A stretch of 64,000 nucleotides of DNA from Leeuwenhoekiella marinoflava DSM 3653. Its GTDB lineage: Bacteria > Bacteroidota > Bacteroidia > Flavobacteriales > Flavobacteriaceae. Every line of letters begins with the position of its first letter. The first letter of the stretch is position 1. The notes beneath the pieces are model-generated. The model did no database searches. It saw nothing but the letters and a program-made list of their open reading frames with translations, and was not told where the DNA came from. The position numbers were made by a program, and so were the translations under genes. Positions 21,437 through 32,062 of this stretch are shown here, one piece after another. The stretch lies in NCBI RefSeq assembly GCF_900129005.1, contig NZ_FQUN01000020.1, forward strand, positions 1 through 64,000. Reading direction: 5' to 3'.

Positions 21437-23398
21437 ATGAAAAATATAAGCTTTAAGAAAGTAGTTCAGATTTTAATTTTAATAACAGCACCTTTAGTTT
21501 GGAGTCAAGATACGCTTACCCGTGTTACGAGTCCAGATGAAGGCTTGGTAGTTCAGCTTAAGCTTAAAGCAAGCAACATTTTTTATTCAGTAGAACTTGA
21601 TGGCGAATCTTTTTTGGAAGATTCGCCTTTAGGCTTAATGACTTCGATAGGAGATTTCACAAAAGGATTGACTTTTGAAAATTCAGACATACAAACTATT
21701 TCTGAATCGTATGAATTGAAAAATGCTAAAGTGAATCAGGTGAGTTATACAGCAAACGAACTTGTAGCAACTTTCACTAATGCTAAAAAAGATACCTTAA
21801 AAGTAGTTTTTAGAGTTGAAGATAACGATATCGCATTTTCTTACAAATTAATAGGAAAAGATCTGAATACTAAAGTTAAGATCTTATCTGAGGCTACAGG
21901 TTTTAATTTACCAGACGATGCAACTTCTTTTATTACGCATCAAGCCTTACCGTTAACAGGCTGGGAAGAAACCAAACCTTCTTATGAAGAAGAATATACT
22001 TTTGATGAAAAATTAGGAACTCCGTCACAATATGGTGTGGGTTATACGTTTCCTGCATTATTTAAAAATGCAGAGCAGGGTTGGGTTCTAATTTCTGAAA
22101 CCGGAGTAGATGGAACGTATCCCGGTTCGCGATTGGGAGAATCTACACAAGACGGATTATTCCCGCTTGCATTTCCTCAAGAAGGTGAGAATAACGGTAT
22201 AGGAGAAGCTTTTGCAAGTATGGCAATGCCTGCTAGCACACCATGGCGTACCATTTCTATAGGAAAATCATTAAAACCTATTGTTGAGTCTACTATTGCT
22301 TTTGATGTTGTAGAGGAACGTTACGAGGCATCTGTAGATTATAAAATGGGTAAAGCAACCTGGAGTTGGATCGTTTGGCAAGATGCCAGTATGAATTATG
22401 ACGATCAGGTACTATTTATAGATCTGGCTTCAGAGATGGAGTTTGAGTATATTCTTGTAGATGCTAACTGGGACTCTGTAATTGGTCGGGAGCGTTTTGT
22501 TGAATTGGTAAACTATGCCAAATCTAAAGATGTCGAAATTTTACTTTGGTACAACTCTAACGGCTTTTGGAATAATGCGCCACAGACTCCACAAGATTTG
22601 ATGAATACTGCCTATAAACGCCAAAAAGAAATGGCGTGGCTTCAAGAAATAGGAGTTAAAGGAATAAAGGTTGACTTCTTTGGTGGAGACAAGCAGGTAA
22701 CCATGCAGCTTTATGAAGATATTCTTACTGATGCTAATACCTATGGTCTTGCAGTTGTCTTTCACGGCTGTACATTGCCTAGAGGATGGCAACGTATGTA
22801 TCCTAACTTTGTTTCTTCAGAAGCGGTATTGGCTTCAGAGAATTTGGTTTTTACACAAGAAGCTTCAGATATGCACGCGTTTAAAAGCACGCTGCATCCG
22901 TTTATAAGAAACTCAGTTGCTTCGATGGATTTTGGTCCCGTATTCTTAAACAAAAAGCTTTCGAGAGATCAGAAAGGAGGCTCTATTCGTAAAACAACAG
23001 AAGCTTTTGAATTAGCAACAGGAGTTCTTTATTTTTCACCTATTCAGCATTTTGGTTTAACACCTAATAATCTAGAAGAACAACCTGATTTTGTTTTAGA
23101 CTTTTTAAAAGAGGTTCCTACAGTTTGGGATGAGATCGTTTACGTAGGTGGCGAGCCGGGAGATTATGCAGCAATCGCCCGTCGAAAAGGTGATAAATGG
23201 TATATCGCAATTACAAACGGTGAACAAAAAGATAAAACTTTAGAGCTGAATCTTCCTATGTTGAAAAATACAGAACTTACACTTATCTATGATGCAAAAG
23301 ATCGCTCTGCTGCAATAAAATCGGTAAAAGTAAAAAAGAACGGAAAAGTTAAAGTCGATGTTTTAGGAGAGGGTGGAGCTGTATTGATAAGTAATTAA
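21437..23398 (+). CDS. GH97 alpha-glycosidase, probably retaining alpha-galactosidase subgroup
   Basis: Periplasmic enzyme of 653 residues with signal peptide 1-23 (ends LVWSQ). Layout is that of GH97: N-terminal beta-super-sandwich with RVTSPDEGLVVQLKL (about 25-290), (beta/alpha)8 barrel (about 300-560) and C-terminal sandwich. GIKVDFFGGDKQ puts Asp413 where the retaining GH97 alpha-galactosidases carry their nucleophile (Asp415 in the Bacteroides enzyme, as recalled). Glu462 in FVSSEAVLASEN is the likely acid/base. Inverting SusB-type alpha-glucosidases instead use glutamates as bases. An alpha-galactosidase suits removal of alpha-galactose caps from a galactan; this is inference. The start is the ATG 10 bases after the GH2 stop. 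Confidence 0.88.
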   Translation: MKNISFKKVVQILILITAPLVWSQDTLTRVTSPDEGLVVQLKLKASNIFYSVELDGESFLEDSPLGLMTSIGDFTKGLTFENSDIQTISESYELKNAKVNQVSYTANELVATFTNAKKDTLKVVFRVEDNDIAFSYKLIGKDLNTKVKILSEATGFNLPDDATSFITHQALPLTGWEETKPSYEEEYTFDEKLGTPSQYGVGYTFPALFKNAEQGWVLISETGVDGTYPGSRLGESTQDGLFPLAFPQEGENNGIGEAFASMAMPASTPWRTISIGKSLKPIVESTIAFDVVEERYEASVDYKMGKATWSWIVWQDASMNYDDQVLFIDLASEMEFEYILVDANWDSVIGRERFVELVNYAKSKDVEILLWYNSNGFWNNAPQTPQDLMNTAYKRQKEMAWLQEIGVKGIKVDFFGGDKQVTMQLYEDILTDANTYGLAVVFHGCTLPRGWQRMYPNFVSSEAVLASENLVFTQEASDMHAFKSTLHPFIRNSVASMDFGPVFLNKKLSRDQKGGSIRKTTEAFELATGVLYFSPIQHFGLTPNNLEEQPDFVLDFLKEVPTVWDEIVYVGGEPGDYAAIARRKGDKWYIAITNGEQKDKTLELNLPMLKNTELTLIYDAKDRSAAIKSVKVKKNGKVKVDVLGEGGAVLISN

Positions 23399-23420
23399 TT
23401 CTGAAAAATAGAAGAGGTAA

Positions 23421-24311
23421 ATGAATGAGGTAAAACTTTTAAAATTCAGCTTAAGTATTCTTATCGTTATGTTTTTTGGAGGTTGTAAAAATCAAAAAAC
23501 ACAAACAGCTACTGAAACTATAAATATTCCGTCAGGCTATAAATTAGTTTGGCAAGATGAATTTGATTCAGGAGAAAAGCCTAATCCAGAGTTCTGGTCA
23601 TACGAATACGGCTTTGTTAGAAATAGCGAGTTGCAATGGTATCAGGAAGATAACACATTGGTGAATAATGGTTTGCTAAGCATTACCGGAAGACAAGAAG
23701 AAGTTAAAAATCCACAGTATGATTCTGCTAGTGATAGCTGGAAGAAAAATAGAAAAGTGGCAGAATACACTTCTTCGAGCATCAATACCAGGGGTAAATT
23801 TGATTTTAAATACGGCATTCTAGAAGTACGTGCTAAAATAGACACATCTAGCGGAATGTGGCCTGCAATATGGACATTAGGAGTAGATAGAGACTGGCCT
23901 TCAAACGGCGAGATCGATATGATGGAATATTATCAGATTGACGGAAAACCCCACATTCTGGCCAATGCCGCCTGGGGTGATAACTGGCAAAATGTGTCGT
24001 GGGACAGTACCCAAATTCCCTTTACTGAGTTTTTAAAGAAAGACCCGCAATGGCCTAAAAAATTCCACATTTGGAAAATGGAGTGGACTCCTCAGTTTAT
24101 CAAATTATATCTCGACGACGCGTTACTTAACGAGATTGATTTAGCCAAAACGCAAAACCCGGATGGCTTTAATGGTTTTCACCAACGGCATTATATGTTA
24201 CTCAATCTGGCGATTGGTTCCAACGGTGGAGATCCATCACAGACCCCTTTCCCTAAAAACTATCAGGTAGATTATGTTAGGGTTTTTCAAAAATCAGATC
24301 AAAATTTATAA
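23421..24311 (+). CDS. GH16 endo-glycanase lipoprotein (laminarinase/endo-galactanase-like)
   Basis: A 296-residue lipoprotein (lipobox FGGC) holding a single GH16 domain. GEIDMMEYY carries nucleophile Glu164, Asp166 and acid/base Glu169. Conserved surroundings are WQDEFDSGEKPNPEFW, SGMWPAIWTLG, KFHIWKMEWTPQFIKLYLD and LNLAIGSNGGDP, as in the GH16_3-like group, which contains beta-1,3-glucanases and also the endo-beta-1,3-galactanase of the Bacteroides arabinogalactan loci. The context (GH43, GH154-like, GH105, BNR_4) points to endo-galactanase rather than laminarinase; sequence alone cannot separate them. A good ribosome binding site (GAAGAGG) precedes the ATG. With the GH16 at 14488 it gives the locus two surface endo-enzymes. 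Confidence 0.9.
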   Translation: MNEVKLLKFSLSILIVMFFGGCKNQKTQTATETINIPSGYKLVWQDEFDSGEKPNPEFWSYEYGFVRNSELQWYQEDNTLVNNGLLSITGRQEEVKNPQYDSASDSWKKNRKVAEYTSSSINTRGKFDFKYGILEVRAKIDTSSGMWPAIWTLGVDRDWPSNGEIDMMEYYQIDGKPHILANAAWGDNWQNVSWDSTQIPFTEFLKKDPQWPKKFHIWKMEWTPQFIKLYLDDALLNEIDLAKTQNPDGFNGFHQRHYMLLNLAIGSNGGDPSQTPFPKNYQVDYVRVFQKSDQNL

Positions 24312-24324
24312 GTAAAAATAATCA

Positions 24325-25539
24325 ATGAGAACATTTAAAGGAATATTCACCTTTTGTTTTATAGCGTTCATTTTCAGTAGTTTTAAAAGTATTGCTCAGA
24401 AAGGAGAGCGGGAGTATATGATAAGGACTATGCTGAAAATCGCTGATCCTGTGCTGCAAAATTTAGCAAAAGATAAACTCAAGAAAAACATGCCTGTAGA
24501 ACGATCTCCGGGGGCTTGGGATGCGCGCACTCACGTTACTTATCTAGAGGCTTTTGGACGTTTATATTCAGGAATGGCCCCTTGGTTAGAGTTAGGGACA
24601 GACGATACTAAAGAAGGCAAACTGCGTAAAAAGTATATTGATTTAGTAGTAGCTTGTTTGGAAAACGCTACAGATCCAGAAGCAGATGACTTTATGAATT
24701 TTAATAAGGATGCACAGCCTTTAGTAGATGCCGCATTTTTAGCGCAAGGTTTATTGAGATCTCCTACTCAGGTTTGGGATAAGTTAGATGAAGAAACTCA
24801 GCAAAATATCATCAAAGCTTTGAAGTCTACTCGAGTAATAAAACCGTATTACAGCAACTGGCTTTTATTTTCGGGAATGGTAGAGGCTGCTTTAGAGAAG
24901 TTTGATGATAGTGGTGATATGTTGCGTATAGATTATGGATTGAATAAACACAAAGAGTGGTATCTAGGCGACGGGATGTATGGAGATGGGCCTGATTTTC
25001 ACTGGGATTATTACAACAGTTTTGTGATACAGCCTTTTCTTCTAGACATTCACGAGACACTTCAGGAAACCGGCAATGGTAAAGACCGAGACTTTAAACT
25101 TGTTAAAGAGAGAGCTACACGTTATGCCGCGATTCAAGAGCGTTTGATTGGTCCGGAAGGAACCTATCCTCCATTAGGTAGATCCTTAGCGTATCGTTTT
25201 GGCGCTTTTCAATTGTTGTCTCATATCGCTCTTAGACAAGAACTTCCAGAAGGTGTAGAACCTGCTCAAGTACGTGAAGCATTATATACTATGGTTAAAA
25301 GACAAATAGAAGCACCGGGAACTTTTGATGAAAAAGGTTGGCTAAAAGTAGGTTTATACGGAGCTCAAAATAATATTGGAGAAGGCTATATCTCTACAGG
25401 AAGTCTATACCTGTGTTCTGAAGTTTTTTTGATCTTAGGTTTACCGGAAACAGCAGCATTATGGTCTGATGCATATGCAGCCTGGACTCAGAAAAAAATA
25501 TGGAGTGGAGAAACCATTTCAATTGACCATGCCCATTAA
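24325..25539 (+). CDS. DUF2264 / GH154-like glycosidase, short form
   Basis: Exported 404-residue protein with signal peptide 1-24 (ends KSIAQ). The DUF2264 (alpha/alpha)-barrel domain fills it: THVTYLEAFGRLYSGMAPWLEL near the start, then FNKDAQPLVDAAFLAQGLLRS, GDGMYGDGPDFHWDYYNSFV and PLGRSLAYRFGAFQLLSHIA. DUF2264 proteins are, as I recall, the basis of CAZy family GH154, with beta-glucuronidase activity shown in an arabinogalactan locus. Here the beta-sandwich domain found at the C-terminus of the longer paralogue (26771-28816) is absent, so this is a single-domain form. It ends cleanly with no frameshift. A role in removing beta-glucuronic acid, or the unsaturated uronate left by a lyase, is inferred from family and neighbours. 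Confidence 0.78.
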   Translation: MRTFKGIFTFCFIAFIFSSFKSIAQKGEREYMIRTMLKIADPVLQNLAKDKLKKNMPVERSPGAWDARTHVTYLEAFGRLYSGMAPWLELGTDDTKEGKLRKKYIDLVVACLENATDPEADDFMNFNKDAQPLVDAAFLAQGLLRSPTQVWDKLDEETQQNIIKALKSTRVIKPYYSNWLLFSGMVEAALEKFDDSGDMLRIDYGLNKHKEWYLGDGMYGDGPDFHWDYYNSFVIQPFLLDIHETLQETGNGKDRDFKLVKERATRYAAIQERLIGPEGTYPPLGRSLAYRFGAFQLLSHIALRQELPEGVEPAQVREALYTMVKRQIEAPGTFDEKGWLKVGLYGAQNNIGEGYISTGSLYLCSEVFLILGLPETAALWSDAYAAWTQKKIWSGETISIDHAH

Positions 25540-25564
25540 AAATATAAAAATAAATAATTAAGGA

Positions 25565-26758
25565 ATGAATTTAAAAAGCCATCTAAAAAGTTTTGTGCCT
25601 TTAGGTTTGAGTGCAATCTTGTTCTTAAGTTGTAAGAATAATACTGAAGATAAAGCACAGCTAGCATCTCAAGATGCTACAGAAATACAATTACCTAAAA
25701 GTAAAGATTCTGTATTAAAAATTATTAATTCAGTAAATGAGCATTGGCAAGAAACACACCCTGAACCAGATTTTGCATTTTGGCATCCTGCAGCATATCA
25801 CACCGGAAATATAGAAGCTTATAAAGTTACCGGAAACCAAGAGTTTTTAGATTATGCTACAGCTTGGGCAGAACATAATAAATGGATGGGAGCTAAGTCT
25901 AACGATAAATCGGATTGGAAATCTAACTATGGGGAGACTGATGATCATGTTCTTTTTGGAGACTGGCAAATTGCTTTTCAAACCTATATAGATTTATATA
26001 TCTTAGAAGGGTCTAAAGATCCTGCTAAGATTGCTCGTGCGCGAGAGGTGATGGAATATGAGATGAGCACCGATAAAAAGGATTACTGGTGGTGGGCTGA
26101 TGGTTTGTATATGGTAATGCCGGTAATGACCAAACTGTATAATGTTACCGGTAATGAGTTGTATTTAGAAAAACTCAACGAGTACCTGACGTATTCAGAT
26201 AGTATTATGCTTGATGAAGAAACCGGACTTTATTTCCGCGATGCGAAATATGTTTACCCTAAACATAAAAGTTTAAACGGTAAAAAAGACTTTTGGGCTC
26301 GTGGCGACGGTTGGGTTTTTGCGGGTTTGGCAAAGGTTATTCAAGATCTTCCTGAAGGAGCAATACACAAACAAAAGTACATAGACCGCTTTAAGAAAAT
26401 GGCAGTAACTCTTAAAGATGCACAACAACCTCAAGGGTATTGGACGCGTAGTATTCTTGATCCGGAACATGCACCAGGACCTGAAACTAGTGGTACCGCA
26501 TTTTTCACCTATGCTTTTTTATGGGGAATAAATAATGATGTTTTAGATGAGGAAACTTATGTTCCGGTAATTGAAAAGAGCTGGGAGTATCTAACAGAAG
26601 TAGCCTTACAAGAGGACGGAAGCGTAGGTTATGTTCAGCCTATCGGCGAAAAAGCAATTCCGGGACAGGTGGTCGATAAGAATTCTACGGCAGATTTTGG
26701 AGTTGGTGCCTATTTGCTGGCCGCTTCAGAAATGTATCGCTTTATAGATTCAAAATAA
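25565..26758 (+). CDS. GH105 unsaturated uronyl hydrolase
   Basis: Lipoprotein-like 397-residue enzyme (lipobox FLSC). GH105 (YteR/RhiN-like) (alpha/alpha)6 barrel: WWWADGLYMVMPVM with the candidate catalytic Asp179, FWARGDGWVFAGLAKVIQ and PETSGTAFFTYAFLWGIN. The family removes 4,5-unsaturated uronic acid from the non-reducing end of oligosaccharides made by a polysaccharide lyase, by hydration of the double bond. Its presence implies a lyase in the same pathway; the only candidate in the window is the BNR_4 protein at 16958-18289. Upstream TAAGGA is a fair ribosome binding site. It sits between the two DUF2264 genes, forming an apparent glucuronate-processing block. Length is normal. Confidence 0.92.
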   Translation: MNLKSHLKSFVPLGLSAILFLSCKNNTEDKAQLASQDATEIQLPKSKDSVLKIINSVNEHWQETHPEPDFAFWHPAAYHTGNIEAYKVTGNQEFLDYATAWAEHNKWMGAKSNDKSDWKSNYGETDDHVLFGDWQIAFQTYIDLYILEGSKDPAKIARAREVMEYEMSTDKKDYWWWADGLYMVMPVMTKLYNVTGNELYLEKLNEYLTYSDSIMLDEETGLYFRDAKYVYPKHKSLNGKKDFWARGDGWVFAGLAKVIQDLPEGAIHKQKYIDRFKKMAVTLKDAQQPQGYWTRSILDPEHAPGPETSGTAFFTYAFLWGINNDVLDEETYVPVIEKSWEYLTEVALQEDGSVGYVQPIGEKAIPGQVVDKNSTADFGVGAYLLAASEMYRFIDSK

Positions 26759-26770
26759 AAAAAACCGGAG

Positions 26771-28816
26771 ATGATTCAGTTTAAAAAAATAGACTACGTT
26801 GCTGTTCTTTTAGTGACGCTGCTAAGTGCGTTTTCTTTTGAGGCACAAGAAATAAAACCGGCTAAAAAGCTTCATGGAGAAATGCCTCTTTTTGAGGTTG
26901 AAAATCCAGATTTTGAGACCAGCCCGCATACAGGGATGACTAAAAAACATTGGGAGGATGCAGCTCAATATTTATTGGAAGGTGCTTTTAGTTATATAGA
27001 TAATTTAGATGACCCGATGAAATTTCCCAAGCTTCCGGGAAAGAGTTATCCACACGATATAGGTCGGGTTCCTACAGAAAAATTAGAAGGTCTCGTACGC
27101 ACGCTGTTTGTAGCAGCTCCGCTCTTAAAGAAGAATCCAGATCTTACATTAAATGGAATCAAAGTGGCTGAATATTATCAGCATCAAATTCCAAAATTAA
27201 TTGATCCTGAAAGTCCGGCATATATTAAACCACGCGGTAACGGTGGTCCCAGTCAGAACCTTGTTGAATATGGCGCATTAGCCATATCCTTATTCATTTC
27301 TCCTGAAACGCTTTGGGAACCTTTAAGTCAGGAAAATAAAGATGGTCTTGCGGAATCGATGTTGAGCTATGGTGATGGCCCTACGGTACCTTCAAACTGG
27401 AAATTCTTCAACATTTTTGTGTTGAGTTTTTTTGACGCGCAAGGCTATGATGTAAACAAATCACTTTTAGAAGAATATTTGAATAAATCGCTTGCAGATT
27501 ACAGAGGTCAAGGCTGGTATAATGACAACCCGGCATATGATTATTACAGTATGTGGGCTTTTCAGGTCTATGGACCGATGTGGGCTACGGTTTACGGGGA
27601 TGAAAACTATCCGGAGATCGCCAAGGCATTCAAGACCAATTTTCAGGACTTAGTATACCATTACCCTTATATGTTTGCTGAAGATGGCAAGATGATTATG
27701 TTTGGTAGAAGTATCAGTTATCGTATTGCGTCGATTAGTCCGTTTCCCTTTACCGGGACGCTGCAGGATGACACAATCAACTTTGGTTGGTTACGCAGGA
27801 TTTCGTCAGGAACATTACTTCAGTTTTTACAAAACCCTGACTTTTTACTGGATCGAATCCCTACCTTAGGTTTTTACGGGCATTTTGAGCCTGCCGTGCA
27901 AGTATACAGTGCCCGTGGAAGTGTATACTGGATGGGTAAGGCTTTTTTGGGCTTGTTGGTTCCTGATGATAATCCGTTTTGGACTGCTGTTGAGAATGAA
28001 GGTCCTTGGGATGCTACATTCGAAAAAGGCCGGGTTTACAATAAGTATCAGTCCGCTTCTAATATTTTGATTACCGATTATCCTAACCTAGGAGCTTCGG
28101 AGATTAGAGCCTGGTGCCACGAGCGCAAAGCTGATGACTGGCAGGGCTTTCGCAGTAGCGAAAACTATAATAAGCTTTCGTATAACTCTGCTTTTCCTTG
28201 GCAAGCCGATGGAAAAAAGGGTGAAATCTCGATGAACTATGTTTTTCTAAATGAAAAGGAAGAATGGGAGCCTTGGCGTTTGTATACTTTTAAAAAATAT
28301 GAAGATGGCATTTATTACCGCGATGCGGTTTTAGAAACAAACGATCAGGTGAGTATGCAACTTGCTGAAATGCCTTTGCCCAATGGAATTCTGCGAGTGG
28401 ATAAACAAACCAGTACGGTGCCGGTTAAAATGCGTTTGGGACATTATGCATTGCCGAAATTAGACGGAAAGGAAATCAAACAATCGACAAAAAAAGTCAA
28501 TGGAAAAACCGTCACCATAATCGATAACGGCGAATATCAGTTAGCGCTCGTTCCGTTAATGGGCTGGGAAAAAACAGAGTTTGTATCGGCCAGCGGACTC
28601 AACCCCGTTTCTGCCAAAAGTACAACCATCAATGTTGCTACAAACTTTTGGCCGCAGGCTAAAACCAACATATATGCGACACTGATGCTTTGGAAGAAAT
28701 CAGGAGAGAACTGGAACGATGAGGAGTTGATGCCGGTTGAAGACATTTCTGTTAATGATAATACTGTTGCGGTTTTGATGCTTGAAAATGAGTTACATAC
28801 TATCAATTTTGACTAA
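26771..28816 (+). CDS. DUF2264 / GH154-like glycosidase, full-length form
   Basis: Exported 681-residue protein (signal peptide ends near FSFEAQ). Residues about 45-410 are the DUF2264 barrel: RVPTEKLEGLVRTLFVAAPLL, NGGPSQNLVEYGALAISLF, GQGWYNDNPAYDYYSMWAFQ and MFGRSISYRIASISPFPF. Residues about 430-681 form a beta-rich C-terminal domain, as in the longer GH154 proteins. It is paralogous to 24325-25539 but far longer, and the aromatic barrel motifs differ, so the two probably act on different glucuronosyl linkages. Predicted role: exo-glycosidase removing glucuronic acid from galacto-oligosaccharides in the periplasm. It lies 12 bases after GH105 with CGGAG before its start. Family clear; specificity inferred. 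Confidence 0.8.
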   Translation: MIQFKKIDYVAVLLVTLLSAFSFEAQEIKPAKKLHGEMPLFEVENPDFETSPHTGMTKKHWEDAAQYLLEGAFSYIDNLDDPMKFPKLPGKSYPHDIGRVPTEKLEGLVRTLFVAAPLLKKNPDLTLNGIKVAEYYQHQIPKLIDPESPAYIKPRGNGGPSQNLVEYGALAISLFISPETLWEPLSQENKDGLAESMLSYGDGPTVPSNWKFFNIFVLSFFDAQGYDVNKSLLEEYLNKSLADYRGQGWYNDNPAYDYYSMWAFQVYGPMWATVYGDENYPEIAKAFKTNFQDLVYHYPYMFAEDGKMIMFGRSISYRIASISPFPFTGTLQDDTINFGWLRRISSGTLLQFLQNPDFLLDRIPTLGFYGHFEPAVQVYSARGSVYWMGKAFLGLLVPDDNPFWTAVENEGPWDATFEKGRVYNKYQSASNILITDYPNLGASEIRAWCHERKADDWQGFRSSENYNKLSYNSAFPWQADGKKGEISMNYVFLNEKEEWEPWRLYTFKKYEDGIYYRDAVLETNDQVSMQLAEMPLPNGILRVDKQTSTVPVKMRLGHYALPKLDGKEIKQSTKKVNGKTVTIIDNGEYQLALVPLMGWEKTEFVSASGLNPVSAKSTTINVATNFWPQAKTNIYATLMLWKKSGENWNDEELMPVEDISVNDNTVAVLMLENELHTINFD

Positions 28817-28846
28817 TTCTCATTCAGGTAATTTCAATATTAATAA

Positions 28847-32005
<3,159 letters not shown>

Positions 32006-32062
32006 CTTTTAGAAAGTATATTAATTGACTCGGCTGACCCAATTAATATAAAAGTTAAGCAT

